Assembly (NCBI GenBank): GCA_004293445.1
Contig: RDYP01000010.1
Coordinates: 1 to 64,000 of the forward strand
Source: Verrucomicrobiota bacterium
GTDB lineage: Bacteria; Verrucomicrobiota; Verrucomicrobiia; Verrucomicrobiales; Akkermansiaceae
Direction of reading: 5' to 3'
DNA length: 64,000 bases
Shown here: piece after piece, positions 26,143 to 34,995 of the stretch
Layout: the number at the start of each line of letters is the position of its first letter
How positions within the stretch are numbered: position 1 is the first letter of the stretch
Notes under the pieces: model-generated
Databases searched by the model: none
What the model was told of the DNA's origin: nothing
The model's input: only the letters and a program-made list of their open reading frames with translations
Program-made: the position numbers and the translations under genes

Positions 26143-27402
26143 ATGCGCCCTGAAAAAGTCCTGCCCCTCTTGCTGGGCGCGGCGATCGGTGCCGCAGGCC
26201 TGCTGCAAGGCCTCCATTGGCGCTCAACCGCCCCTGCTACCCACTTGGAAGACGCAGAGGGCAAGGTCATCGCACTGGAGAACGAGGTCGCCCTGCTGAA
26301 GCGCGAGAACGAAAGTCTGCGCTCCCTCGCCCAAGGCGGCGGCGAGGTGCACGTCGATCCCGCCCTGATCGAGTTCGTCGAGCAGTCGCTCGGCATGGAT
26401 TTCAAAAGCAACCCGCAGGTCCACCGGATCGCCAGCGAGGAACTGCGCGACCGGATCATCGCCGCAATCGAGGCCCGCTACGGTCCGCACGGGCTGGATT
26501 CCCGACAGCAGGCCTGGTCCTTGATGGGACTGCTCGGCCCGGATGACCGCTTCGCGCCCCAATTGGCCGCCACCAAGGCGATCGGAGCACGCTCGTGGTT
26601 CGACGACCAATCGGGCGAAGGCTGGGTGACCGATCGCTTCGACCCGCAAGCGGTGCCCGATCAGGCGGCTCTGATCCGAGCGCTCGCCCGGATTTTGATC
26701 CATCAAAACCATGCCACGGCCCCCGGCTGGCCTGGCGATGAAGTCGCCATCGCCCGCGAAGCCCTCCACCACGGTGCTGCGATGGCCATCGAGAACCGCT
26801 TCCTCGCCCGCCAGGCACTGGCCACCGGCTTTACCGGTTTGCAGGAAAACAGCGAGGCCCGCGAACTGCTCGCCAACCTCCCCACCTTCATCCGCGGCCT
26901 CGCCACCTTCCCGTCCACCCTCGGACTGCCCCGCGCCGAGCGCCTGATAGATCAGGAAGAAATCCTCTCAGCACTCCATCGGCCACCCAGCCTTAGCGCC
27001 GATTTTTTCCCTGAGCACGAAGGACTCACGGCCCAACCACCTCACCTGCCGGACACTCCGGGGAATACTGTGCTGGAGGAATCCCTCGGGATGCTCGGCC
27101 TCAAACTGTGGCTCGATCCCTTGGGCGAGGATTTCTCGAAGCTCGCCAACGGCTGGCGCGGCGACCGCTACCGACTCCACGCTCTCAACGACCACGATGT
27201 CCGCCTGCTATGGGACATCCGTTTCGATTCCCCCGACTCCGCCGACGCCTTCGCCACTGCGGCCGCCGAACTCATCGCGCTGCTTGCCGAAAGTATCGAG
27301 ACCGACCCGGGTACGCCCCCGGCGATTCCATCGGATCGCCAAACCCTCCGGCTCAGCCGTCCCGCACCCGACCTGGTCCGCCTGACCCGTGGCGGGCTTT
27401 GA
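26143..27402 (+). CDS. Membrane-anchored hypothetical protein with N-terminal coiled coil
   Basis: The 419-aa protein starts with an uncleaved-looking membrane helix (VLPLLLGAAIGAAGLLQGL) followed by a short coiled coil (about 38-65, EGKVIALENEVALLKREN). The remaining 350 residues are mostly helical, with conserved-looking aromatic and acidic clusters but no known motif. A duplication-like fold is possible: the central part (120-260) resembles a helical peptidase-like region without a metal motif. A CCCCC tract lies about 8 bases before the ATG. It forms a pair with the preceding secreted protein; function unknown. Confidence 0.6.
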   Translation: MRPEKVLPLLLGAAIGAAGLLQGLHWRSTAPATHLEDAEGKVIALENEVALLKRENESLRSLAQGGGEVHVDPALIEFVEQSLGMDFKSNPQVHRIASEELRDRIIAAIEARYGPHGLDSRQQAWSLMGLLGPDDRFAPQLAATKAIGARSWFDDQSGEGWVTDRFDPQAVPDQAALIRALARILIHQNHATAPGWPGDEVAIAREALHHGAAMAIENRFLARQALATGFTGLQENSEARELLANLPTFIRGLATFPSTLGLPRAERLIDQEEILSALHRPPSLSADFFPEHEGLTAQPPHLPDTPGNTVLEESLGMLGLKLWLDPLGEDFSKLANGWRGDRYRLHALNDHDVRLLWDIRFDSPDSADAFATAAAELIALLAESIETDPGTPPAIPSDRQTLRLSRPAPDLVRLTRGGL

Positions 27403-27422
27403 ATCCCGCAAAGCCACGCGAA

Positions 27423-29423
27423 TCAACCGCCCAGAAGATCCTTCAAGCCACCGAAGAAATTCTGCAGCTCCTCTTCGTCGGGCTCGGCACCCATGATATC
27501 GTCGTAGGTCGTGTGAATCAGGTGCTCGTCGTCGAGCTCCATGATGAAACTACTCGGCTGGCAGGCCTGCTGTTGCCCCCACTTCATCCGCACGGTGCAA
27601 TAGGTCATCGCGAGACGCTGCTGGGCGCGGGTGATGCCCACATAGAGCAGGCGACGCTCCTCGTCCTTGGTTCCCTCCACCACGCTGCGCTGATGGGGCA
27701 GCACGCCTTCCTCGAGCCCGACGAGGAAAACACTGGGGAACTCCAAGCCCTTCGAAGCGTGCAGGGTGATCAAAGTGGCCCCGCTTTTCTTTTCGAGATC
27801 ATCGTCCTCGCGATCCGACGCCAGGGCGCTGTCATCGAGGAATTTGCGGAGGCTCTTTCCCCGCTCCAAAGCCTTTGAAAGCTCGGCGAGAACTTCGCCA
27901 ATGCCTTCCTGACGCTGCTGGATTTCGTTCTCGGTCTTGCATCCGCGCTCCAGCCACGAGAGGTAGCCCATCTCATCGAGCAACTCCTTCAACACGTGGT
28001 TCGCGGGCGAAATCTTGGCGTCGATCTTCATCTTCGCCGTGAGGATGAGAGTGGTGAAGCTCTCGATCGCGTTGCGGACTTTGGTCGAGACTTGCGACAG
28101 GAAACCCTCATCGCACAGGGCTCGCCAAACGCTGGCACCGATTTCGCGGCTGTAGTCGGTGGCGAGCATTGCGGTCGATTGCCCGATGCCCCGTGGCGGG
28201 GCATTCAACACCCGCAGCAAGGGCACGTCGGCCTCGGGATCATCGAGCAAGGCAACGTAGGCCAGACTGTCCTTCACCTCGCGTCGATCGTAGAAACTCT
28301 GCGCCCCGACCATCCGGTAGGGGATCTTTCGCTCCCGCAGCGCCTCTTCGATCTTGCGGCTCTGCTTGTTCGTGCGGAAGAGCACCGCGAAATGCTCCCA
28401 AGGCAGGTTGCCTCGGGCCTTGTCGGCGAGGATTTCCTCGGCAATGAAAACGGCCTCTTCCTCATCGCCCGGCATGCCCACCAGGCGCACCGGTTCACCG
28501 CCGAGAATGGTCGATTTCAGCGACTTCTCGCGCCGTCCGCGATTGCGGCGGATCAGGCTGTTCGCGGTGTGGAGGATGGCATGGGTCGAACGGTAGTTCT
28601 CCTCGAGCAGGATGATTTTCGGGTTCGGGAAAAAGCGCTCGAACTCCAAAATATTCGCACTTTCCGCGCCACGAAAACCGTAGATGGACTGGTCGTCGTC
28701 GCCGACCACGCAGACATGAAAGGGCGGCCCCACCAACTGCTGGAGCAACCGCATTTGAAGTCCATTGGTATCCTGGAACTCATCGACCGTGACCCGCTTG
28801 TAAACGCTGCGGAAATACTCGCGAACATCGGCGTGCTCACGCAACAACTGCTCGGCGAGGACCAGCAAGTCATCGAAGTCCACTGCATTCTGAGCGCGCA
28901 GTTCGTTCTGATAGGCAACGGCGAGAGACGAGAAGAAGTCGTCGTCCATGTCCTTCAGTTCGATCCCGCGGTTCTTCGCTTTCGAGATTTCCGCCAGCAC
29001 CGCCTCGGCCTTCACCTTTTCGTCGGCACCACCCATGCGGACCACCAACTGCTTCATGATGCCGACCTGATCGCTGCCGCTACAGATCGAGAAGTTCTTT
29101 TTGTAGCCGAGTTTCTCGATGCCTCCGCGCAGCAATCGCACGCAGAGCGAGTGGAAGGTGCAGACGGTCATCGCCTCCGCCTTTTTCTTCGAGACCATGC
29201 CGCCGATGCGCTCCCGCATTTCCGAGGCGGCCTTGTTGGTGAAAGTGACCGCGAGGATGTTTTCCGGCGGGATGCCCCGTTCCAGCATGTTGGAAATGCG
29301 GCAAGTCACCGTGCGGGTTTTCCCCGTACCCGCGCCGGCGAGGATCAGCACCGGACCATCGAGAGAGGCCACCGCGTCGCGCTGGGCCTTATTGAGAGAA
29401 TCGAATGAAAAGCCGCCAGCCAT
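27423..29423 (-). CDS. UvrD/PcrA/Rep-type superfamily I DNA helicase
   Basis: The 666-aa helicase has the SF1A motifs: LNKAQRDAV (Q motif), Walker A LAGAGTGKT (about 29-37), VDEFQDTN (motif II), GDDDQSIYGFRGA (III), NYRST (IV), TLHASKGLEFPSVF (V) and ERRLLYVGITRA (VI). It unwinds DNA 3' to 5' in repair or replication restart. The C-terminus is short compared with E. coli UvrD. Start ATG 29423 (MAGGFSFDSLNKAQ) is preferred over 29462. Confidence 0.94.
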   Translation of the reverse strand: MAGGFSFDSLNKAQRDAVASLDGPVLILAGAGTGKTRTVTCRISNMLERGIPPENILAVTFTNKAASEMRERIGGMVSKKKAEAMTVCTFHSLCVRLLRGGIEKLGYKKNFSICSGSDQVGIMKQLVVRMGGADEKVKAEAVLAEISKAKNRGIELKDMDDDFFSSLAVAYQNELRAQNAVDFDDLLVLAEQLLREHADVREYFRSVYKRVTVDEFQDTNGLQMRLLQQLVGPPFHVCVVGDDDQSIYGFRGAESANILEFERFFPNPKIILLEENYRSTHAILHTANSLIRRNRGRREKSLKSTILGGEPVRLVGMPGDEEEAVFIAEEILADKARGNLPWEHFAVLFRTNKQSRKIEEALRERKIPYRMVGAQSFYDRREVKDSLAYVALLDDPEADVPLLRVLNAPPRGIGQSTAMLATDYSREIGASVWRALCDEGFLSQVSTKVRNAIESFTTLILTAKMKIDAKISPANHVLKELLDEMGYLSWLERGCKTENEIQQRQEGIGEVLAELSKALERGKSLRKFLDDSALASDREDDDLEKKSGATLITLHASKGLEFPSVFLVGLEEGVLPHQRSVVEGTKDEERRLLYVGITRAQQRLAMTYCTVRMKWGQQQACQPSSFIMELDDEHLIHTTYDDIMGAEPDEEELQNFFGGLKDLLGG

Positions 29424-29497
29424 GAGCCCGGAAAGAAAAGCGGGGCCGGGTCGCTTCCGCAAGCTCCGGCCCCGAATCTTTCATCCGCCACGCCGCG

Positions 29498-30241
29498 TCA
29501 CTCGTCGCGGCGATTGCCCATAAGCATCGCCACCCAGTAGAGCATCTGCGCGATCGCACCCACGGCGCCAGCAACGTAGGTCATGGCCGCCCAGAACAGC
29601 GCATTCTTCGCCTTCTCGTGCTCCATTTGGTTGGCAATCCCGCTCCGCTCCAGCCAAGCCATGGCCCGATTGCTGGCATCGAACTCCACCGGCAGGGTGA
29701 CGACGGCGAAGAGGGTGGTGACGGCGAACACAGCGACCCAGATGAAAAGCATGGTCGGGCTGTGGAAGAAGCCGGCGCCCACCATGGCCCCAAACATTAG
29801 ATACTGCTGGATCGTGCTCGCGAACTGAACCGCAGGGACCATTTTCGAGCGAAAACTCAGCCACGCATAAGCCTGCTGGTGCTGGAGCGCGTGCCCGCAC
29901 TCGTGGGCCGCGACCGCAGCGGCAGCGACCGAGTTCGCATGATAAACCGGCTCGCTCAGGTTCACGGTCTTGCGAAGCGGATCGTAGTGATCGGTGAGAT
30001 GACCCGGAACATGGATCACTTGCACGTCGCGGATGCCGTTCTGGCGCAGCATCGCCTCCGCCACCTGCGCTCCGGTCATGCGCAGCGGGATCGCAGAATA
30101 CTGCTTGAAGCGGGACTTCAGCATCCCGCTGACGATCATGCTGACCATAGCTGTGGCACCGATGACCAGCCAGTAACCGATCCCGATGCCTCCTTGCCGG
30201 ACCTCGCCCTGCACGGCGAGCAACAGATTTTCAAAGATCAT
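29498..30241 (-). CDS. YugP-family zinc metallopeptidase (membrane)
   Basis: The 247-aa protein belongs to the DUF/YugP neutral zinc metallopeptidase family. The zinc motif AAHECGHALQHQ (about 113-124) is clear, and it is followed by three or more hydrophobic helices. The N-terminal helix (YWLVIGATAMVSMIVSGML) anchors it in the membrane. The substrate is unknown. It is the last non-EPS gene before the EPS locus and reads on the same strand. Confidence 0.87.
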   Translation of the reverse strand: MIFENLLLAVQGEVRQGGIGIGYWLVIGATAMVSMIVSGMLKSRFKQYSAIPLRMTGAQVAEAMLRQNGIRDVQVIHVPGHLTDHYDPLRKTVNLSEPVYHANSVAAAAVAAHECGHALQHQQAYAWLSFRSKMVPAVQFASTIQQYLMFGAMVGAGFFHSPTMLFIWVAVFAVTTLFAVVTLPVEFDASNRAMAWLERSGIANQMEHEKAKNALFWAAMTYVAGAVGAIAQMLYWVAMLMGNRRDE

Positions 30242-30338
30242 GCGCGAAGGATACGCGGTTCCCTTGCCCCGGCAACCCCGCGGGGATTGGAAAAGCAGGC
30301 TCTCGTTTCAAATCGCCAGCGCGCTGGACCCATTCAAC

Positions 30339-30372
30339 AAAAACGGCGGAACCGCCCAAGCGGGTCCGCCGT
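30339..30372 (-). terminator. Rho-independent terminator at the end of the EPS locus
   Basis: On the minus strand a 13-bp stem with one mismatch (30343-30355 with 30360-30372, 4-base loop) is followed by a T5 run. It lies about 33 bp beyond the stop of the Wza-like gene and marks the downstream end of the EPS transcripts. Confidence 0.88.
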
Positions 30373-30404
30373 GTTGTGCCTTGAGGCGCGAGCTGCCGCG
30401 GGAT

Positions 30405-31070
30405 TCACCAACGGCTCTGCTTGACGTAGACCGTGTCGTAGGGCCGCAGATAGAAAGCATTGCCAGAAACGCCGCTGATGGTATCGGCAAGATTCAGTCC
30501 ATAGCGCTCCACCTTCGAGCCTTCGGTCCGAATGATCACGACCTCCCGCGGATTCGCGAATTTGGTGAACCCGCCGGACTCCATGATCGCATCGAAAGCC
30601 GTTAGCGGACGGTCGAGCGGCACCTTGCCGGGGCGGATGACTTCGCCAGAAACATAGACGCCGGAGGCCGCGGTTTCGACCGCGACCAGTACCGTCGGAT
30701 TCTGCAGATGGGTCTGGTAGCGACCAGTCAACTGCGACTGAAGTGACGCGACGCTGCTTCCTTCCGCGGTGACGTCACCGATCGTTGGCAGGCTGATCTT
30801 GCCATTGGCTTGGATCTTTTGGGTCGTGTTCAACTCCGGAGCACCGGGATAGCTGACACGAATCACGTCACCAGCAGCGAGACGGCCGCTTGGACGCGCC
30901 GAGTAGGCCTCCGCTGGGATGGGGCTGAAATTCTCCGGGCCCTCGCAACTGAAGGACATGAAGGCGAGGAGCAGGGCGATCAAAGCGGTGAAGACGCCGG
31001 GAACAAGGTCGTGGAGACGCCGCCATCCGAAAGCCGACTGATGGGCACGGGTTGCTGAGGTATGGTTCAT
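30405..31070 (-). CDS. Wza-like polysaccharide export protein (Poly_export/SLBB)
   Basis: This 221-aa exporter component has a signal/anchor region ending near FMSFSC (a weak lipobox), a Poly_export domain (about 50-130, LAAGDVIRVSYPGAPEL ... TVLVAVE) and one SLBB beta-grasp domain (VYVSGEVIRPGKVPL) to the C-terminus. Wza-type proteins form the outer-membrane channel for Wzy-made EPS. It is shorter than E. coli Wza (one SLBB domain, no C-terminal amphipathic helix visible), so another outer-membrane partner may exist. ATG 31070 is chosen; ATG 31088 adds six residues. CCCCACCC directly precedes the chosen start. Confidence 0.88.
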   Translation of the reverse strand: MNHTSATRAHQSAFGWRRLHDLVPGVFTALIALLLAFMSFSCEGPENFSPIPAEAYSARPSGRLAAGDVIRVSYPGAPELNTTQKIQANGKISLPTIGDVTAEGSSVASLQSQLTGRYQTHLQNPTVLVAVETAASGVYVSGEVIRPGKVPLDRPLTAFDAIMESGGFTKFANPREVVIIRTEGSKVERYGLNLADTISGVSGNAFYLRPYDTVYVKQSRW

Positions 31071-31129
31071 GGGTGGGGTAGGATTCAATGACAGTTGATA
31101 TGGATTCGAGAGAGATGAAAAGCGGGAGT

Positions 31130-31879
31130 TCAGGCATCTTCAGGCCTGGCAAGATAATGGTCCCAGCGAGGGTCCAGCGGTGCCTTTTCAACGTCGCTGG
31201 CGATGCGCCCCTCCCATGCCGGATTGAAAACGGTGCTGGTCCCATAAACCATGATCAGATCTTCGTTGCCGATATTCCGCAAGGCATGCGCGACGCCCGG
31301 CGGGATGATCACGGCCGCATTGTCCGGACCAGCGCGGCTGTCGCCGGGAATGGTAAAGCGCATCACCCGGCGGGGCATGCCTTGGCGCTCATCGACGAGA
31401 ATCATCTCGCAGATGCCAGTGAGAAAGAACATGACATCCCATTGTTCTCGGTCGTAGGGCCGCAGGGTAAAATCTTCCGGAGCGTCCAGATAGAGCTTTT
31501 GGAACCATGAAGCGGGCTCGACGCCCTCCGGAATGTGAGGCGGGTGAATGTGAAAGCCTTTCGAGCTGTCGCGATGCATCAGTGCGGAAGCCCACTGCCG
31601 CGGGGCGAGGCCGAGGCGGTCGAGGGTGCCTTCGTTGAGCCGGGTCAGTTCGCCGAAGTACCCCCTGCCCTTCTGCTGGTGAACGCGGCGCTGGAAGAGC
31701 TCGACGCCAGGAATCCACGCGTCCGCCAGAGCGGCGCGGCCAGCGATCGCTTCGGAAGCGTTCACACCGCTGGTGGCGAGGCGCAGCGCAAGATCGGCGT
31801 TGGAGTAGTCGCGCGTTTCGAGTCGGGCGCGGGCATCGGGCTTGAGACCGGCCCAGGGGTCGTTGGAATGCGATGACAT
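31130..31879 (-). CDS. Divergent RmlC-like cupin (dTDP-4-dehydrorhamnose 3,5-epimerase role)
   Basis: The 249-aa protein is longer than standard RmlC (about 185 aa). The cupin core is in the C-terminal two thirds: FHIHPPHIPEGVEP, RPYDREQWDVMFFLTG, VIIPPGVAHALRNIG and VYGTSTVFNPAWEGRI, the last resembling the end of RmlC. It sits 11 bp after rmlA in an rmlD-B-A order, and no other epimerase is nearby, so it most likely performs the 3,5-epimerase step of dTDP-L-rhamnose synthesis. A sugar isomerase of another kind remains possible. Confidence 0.7.
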   Translation of the reverse strand: MSSHSNDPWAGLKPDARARLETRDYSNADLALRLATSGVNASEAIAGRAALADAWIPGVELFQRRVHQQKGRGYFGELTRLNEGTLDRLGLAPRQWASALMHRDSSKGFHIHPPHIPEGVEPASWFQKLYLDAPEDFTLRPYDREQWDVMFFLTGICEMILVDERQGMPRRVMRFTIPGDSRAGPDNAAVIIPPGVAHALRNIGNEDLIMVYGTSTVFNPAWEGRIASDVEKAPLDPRWDHYLARPEDA

Positions 31880-31890
31880 GGGACGGTGGA

Positions 31891-32802
31891 TTAGAGTGAG
31901 GCGAGATATTCGCCATAGGGTGTCTTGGCGTATTTGGCGACCGATTCGGCAAGCTTGTCGCGGTCGATGCGGCCTTGCAGGTAGGCGACTTCCTCCGGGC
32001 AGGCGATCTTGAGACCCTGGCGCTGCTGGATGACTTGGACGAACTGGGTGGCATCGGCCAAAGAATCCGGTGTGCCGGTATCAAGCCAAGTGGTCCCCCG
32101 GCCAAGCAGCTCGACGCGCAGTTCGCCTCGCTCGAGATAGAGGCGATTGAGATCAGTGATTTCCAACTCACCGCGTGGCGAAGGCTTGAGCCCCTTGGTC
32201 AGTTCGACGACATGGTCGTCGTAGAAATAAATACCGGGGACCGCGTAGTTCGACTTTGGCTTGCTCGGCTTTTCCTCGAGCGAAACCACGTTGCCGGCGG
32301 CATCGAACTCAACCACGCCATACTGCTCGGGCTGGTTTGTATGATAGCCGAAAACGGTCGCTCCATCCTTGCGGCGGGAGGCGGCAATCAGCGACTTGGC
32401 GAGATCGTGCCCGTAGAAAAGGTTGTCGCCAAGAACCAGGCAGACCGGCTCACCCGCAAGGAATTCTTCGCCAATCAAAAAGGCCTGAGCCAGCCCCTCG
32501 GGCTTCGGCTGCTCGGCGTAGGAAATTTTCAATCCCCACTGCGAGCCGTCGCCCAGCAACTGCTCGAAGGAAGGAAGGTCGCGTGGGGTCGAGATCAGCA
32601 GAATTTCCTCCACGCCAGCCAGCATCAGCACGGTGAGCGGGTAGTAGATCATCGGCTTGTCGTAAACCGGGATGAGCTGCTTGCTGACCGAGTGGGTCAT
32701 CGGGAACAGGCGGCTGCCGGTGCCCCCGGCGAGGATGATGCCTTTCCGTAGTTTCAAGTCGGCGGACGGCAGGGCGAAGCGGTTCTTTTCGAGTTCGAGC
32801 AT
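31891..32802 (-). CDS. rmlA: Glucose-1-phosphate thymidylyltransferase
   Basis: The 303-aa nucleotidyltransferase has the activating loop [16 protein letters not shown], the KPMIYYPL site, and the [13 protein letters not shown] and VPGIYFYDD blocks of RmlA. It makes dTDP-glucose from dTTP and glucose-1-phosphate, the first step of dTDP-L-rhamnose synthesis. The frame is open to 32910; [12 protein letters not shown] at 32802 is used. A C6 tract lies 8-13 bases upstream. Confidence 0.95.
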   Translation of the reverse strand: MLELEKNRFALPSADLKLRKGIILAGGTGSRLFPMTHSVSKQLIPVYDKPMIYYPLTVLMLAGVEEILLISTPRDLPSFEQLLGDGSQWGLKISYAEQPKPEGLAQAFLIGEEFLAGEPVCLVLGDNLFYGHDLAKSLIAASRRKDGATVFGYHTNQPEQYGVVEFDAAGNVVSLEEKPSKPKSNYAVPGIYFYDDHVVELTKGLKPSPRGELEITDLNRLYLERGELRVELLGRGTTWLDTGTPDSLADATQFVQVIQQRQGLKIACPEEVAYLQGRIDRDKLAESVAKYAKTPYGEYLASL

Positions 32803-32809
32803 GGTGACT

Positions 32810-32815
32810 GGGGGG
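32810..32815 (-). promoter_or_regulatory. C6 tract upstream of rmlA
   Basis: On the minus strand TTTTTCA is followed by CCCCCC, which ends 8 bases before the rmlA ATG, inside the 26-bp gap after rmlB. It is one of a family of C tracts in the EPS locus. Confidence 0.6.
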
Positions 32816-32828
32816 TGAAAAATGGAGA

Positions 32829-33938
32829 TCAGGCTAGGGTGCCGAGGCGTTCGCCGCGATAGCTGCCGTCCTCGATGCTCCGGATCCAGTCCTGGCGGTC
32901 GAGATACCACTGCACCGTCTTGCGCAAGCCGGAGGCGAAGTTCTCGCGGGGTGACCAGCCGAGCTCGCTTTCGATGCGCTCGGGATTGATCGCATAGCGA
33001 CGGTCGTGACCGGGGCGGTCGCGGACATAAGTGATGAGTTCGTCCGCCGACTTCACCGCGCTCTCCGGCGCCAACTCGTGAACGGTATCGATGAGGGCCT
33101 TGACGACATCGATATTACGCATCTCGTTCTTACCGCCGATGACGTAGGTCTCGCCTATCGTTCCCCGGACCAGCGCCATCGCAAGGCCGCGGCAGTGATC
33201 TTCGACGTAGAGCCAGTCCCGGACGTTGCTGCCATCGCCATAAACCGGCAGCGACTCGCCGCGCAGGGTCTTCTGAATCATCAGCGGCAGGAGCTTTTCA
33301 GGAAACTGGAAGGGGCCGTAATTGTTCGAGCAGTTCGTCGTGATGACCGGCATGCCGTAGGTGTGATGATAGGCGCGGGCGAGGTGATCGCTGCCGGCCT
33401 TGGAAGCGCTGTAGGGGCTGTTCGGAGCGTACGGTGTGGTCTCACAGAAAGCAGGATCATCCGCACCGAGGGAACCATACACCTCATCGGTCGAGACGTG
33501 GAGAAAGGCGGACTCACCACCGTCCGCGATCGATTTCCCGTAATGCGGCAGCGCGGTGCGACCGCTCTCGGCGAGGTATTTGCGAAAGGCGTCGAGAAGG
33601 CGGAAAGTGCCGACCACATTCGTCAGAATGAATGCCTCGGGGCCATCGATCGAACGATCAACATGCGACTCCGCGGCGAGGTGCATCACGGCATCGATCT
33701 CATGCTCGCGCAGCAGGCGGCCGACCAACTCTTCGTCGCCGATGTCGCCTTGCACAAAGACATGGCGGGGATCTCCATCGAGGTCCGCAATGCTTGAGCG
33801 ATTCCCCGCATAGGTGAGTTTGTCGAGATTCACCACCTTGCCAATGGGCACGGCGAGTTCCTCCGCGGCGTCGCGCAGCAAGTAGTGGACGAGATTGGAA
33901 CCGATGAAGCCGGCACCGCCGGTGACGAGGATGTTCAT
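32829..33938 (-). CDS. rmlB: dTDP-glucose 4,6-dehydratase
   Basis: The 369-aa short-chain dehydrogenase has the NAD site [17 protein letters not shown], the [11 protein letters not shown] motif, the catalytic STDEVYG and [11 protein letters not shown] (Tyr-x3-Lys), and [14 protein letters not shown]. It converts dTDP-glucose to dTDP-4-keto-6-deoxyglucose. The insert around residues 25-35 ([13 protein letters not shown]) is slightly longer than usual. A C6 tract lies 6-11 bases upstream of the ATG. Confidence 0.96.
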   Translation of the reverse strand: MNILVTGGAGFIGSNLVHYLLRDAAEELAVPIGKVVNLDKLTYAGNRSSIADLDGDPRHVFVQGDIGDEELVGRLLREHEIDAVMHLAAESHVDRSIDGPEAFILTNVVGTFRLLDAFRKYLAESGRTALPHYGKSIADGGESAFLHVSTDEVYGSLGADDPAFCETTPYAPNSPYSASKAGSDHLARAYHHTYGMPVITTNCSNNYGPFQFPEKLLPLMIQKTLRGESLPVYGDGSNVRDWLYVEDHCRGLAMALVRGTIGETYVIGGKNEMRNIDVVKALIDTVHELAPESAVKSADELITYVRDRPGHDRRYAINPERIESELGWSPRENFASGLRKTVQWYLDRQDWIRSIEDGSYRGERLGTLA

Positions 33939-33943
33939 GATGT

Positions 33944-33949
33944 GGGGGG
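33944..33949 (-). promoter_or_regulatory. C6 tract upstream of rmlB
   Basis: Minus-strand TCTTTCCA then CCCCCC ends 6 bases before the rmlB ATG, in the 43-bp gap after rmlD. Confidence 0.6.
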
Positions 33950-33981
33950 TGGAAAGATGAGGCCCGAAGGCGGGAGCCGGG

Positions 33982-34899
33982 TCAACCGTGGGCTGCGGCT
34001 CGATAGGGGAAAAGAAATGCGTCCGATACGATGTGACTGCGGAGCGCCTCCTGCCACGCACGGGGAAGGACTCCGGTGAAAGAGTGGTATTTCGAAACGT
34101 CGAGAGCGCTGTTAGGAGGGCGTTTCGCGACGAAGGCGGGGATATCGGCAAGGGTATTGGCGGTGATCTTTTCCGCGCGGATGGGCGCGCCTGCTTCGCG
34201 GGCGAGATCGATGCAAGCCTGGCCCCAGTCGCGCCAAGTGGTGGGTCCGGAATTGCAGAGATGGAAGATCCCCCCGGCCCGCGGGCCACCAGCGAGACCG
34301 AGCAAGGGGAGAAGCATCGCCGCGACATCGGTGCTGAGAGCCGGACACCCGATCTTATCACCCGGCAGGGCGAGGGTGCTTTCCTTGCATGCCTTCTCGA
34401 CAATCCATTCAGGGAAGGCCGCTTTTCCAGGGCCGTAGAGCCAGGAAATACGAACGACCAGGTGATCGGCGGAAGCGGCAAGAACCCGCTCTTCGCCCAT
34501 TCGCTTCGAAGCTCCATAAACGCCGAGGGGATGGGAGGGGTCGTTCTCCTGGTAGGAACCGGACTTTTCGCCATCGAACACGAAATCGGTGCTGAAATGG
34601 GTAAGGTGAGCGCCTTTCGACGCACAGATTTCAGCGATGAGTCCCGGTGCCTCCGCATTGATCGCGAAAGCCTGTGCAGGATCGCTCTCGCAAGCATCGA
34701 CCGCCGTCATCGCCGCGGGCAGGATCAGGTGGTCGAAGTCGAGGGAATCAAGCGCGGCATGGATCGAAGCCGGCGATGCGAGATCGATGCCCGGCCGCGC
34801 GAGGCCGATGACTTCGGCATCATTCGACAGCTGCTGCCTCAGAGCCTGGCCAAGGCGACCGGCAACGCCGACGATCACGATGCGGGGGGTGCGCTTCAT
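33982..34899 (-). CDS. rmlD: dTDP-4-dehydrorhamnose reductase
   Basis: The 305-aa SDR protein has the Rossmann motif IVIVGVAGRLGQALRQ, the FSTDFVFDGEKSG region, YGASKRMGEERV (Tyr-x3-Lys) and a WLYGPGK block. It reduces dTDP-4-keto-L-rhamnose to dTDP-L-rhamnose, completing the pathway with the downstream genes. ATG 34899 (MKRTPRIVIVG) is chosen over the open frame to 34995. Confidence 0.92.
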   Translation of the reverse strand: MKRTPRIVIVGVAGRLGQALRQQLSNDAEVIGLARPGIDLASPASIHAALDSLDFDHLILPAAMTAVDACESDPAQAFAINAEAPGLIAEICASKGAHLTHFSTDFVFDGEKSGSYQENDPSHPLGVYGASKRMGEERVLAASADHLVVRISWLYGPGKAAFPEWIVEKACKESTLALPGDKIGCPALSTDVAAMLLPLLGLAGGPRAGGIFHLCNSGPTTWRDWGQACIDLAREAGAPIRAEKITANTLADIPAFVAKRPPNSALDVSKYHSFTGVLPRAWQEALRSHIVSDAFLFPYRAAAHG

Positions 34900-34934
34900 G
34901 GGAATAAGAAATGAACGGGGAAAGCTTTGGATGC

Positions 34935-34984
34935 AAAAAAGACCGACGTGAAGACCGGGCGGCAGCTTCAAGCCACTCGCCCGG
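34935..34984 (-). terminator. Possible weak terminator after the giant gene
   Basis: A 7-bp stem (CCGGGCG at 34955-34961 with CGCCCGG at 34978-34984) lies just past the stop of the giant gene. A T6 run follows on the minus strand, but only about 14 bases after the stem, so termination may be partial. Confidence 0.35.
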
Positions 34985-34995
34985 ATCGAGACCAC

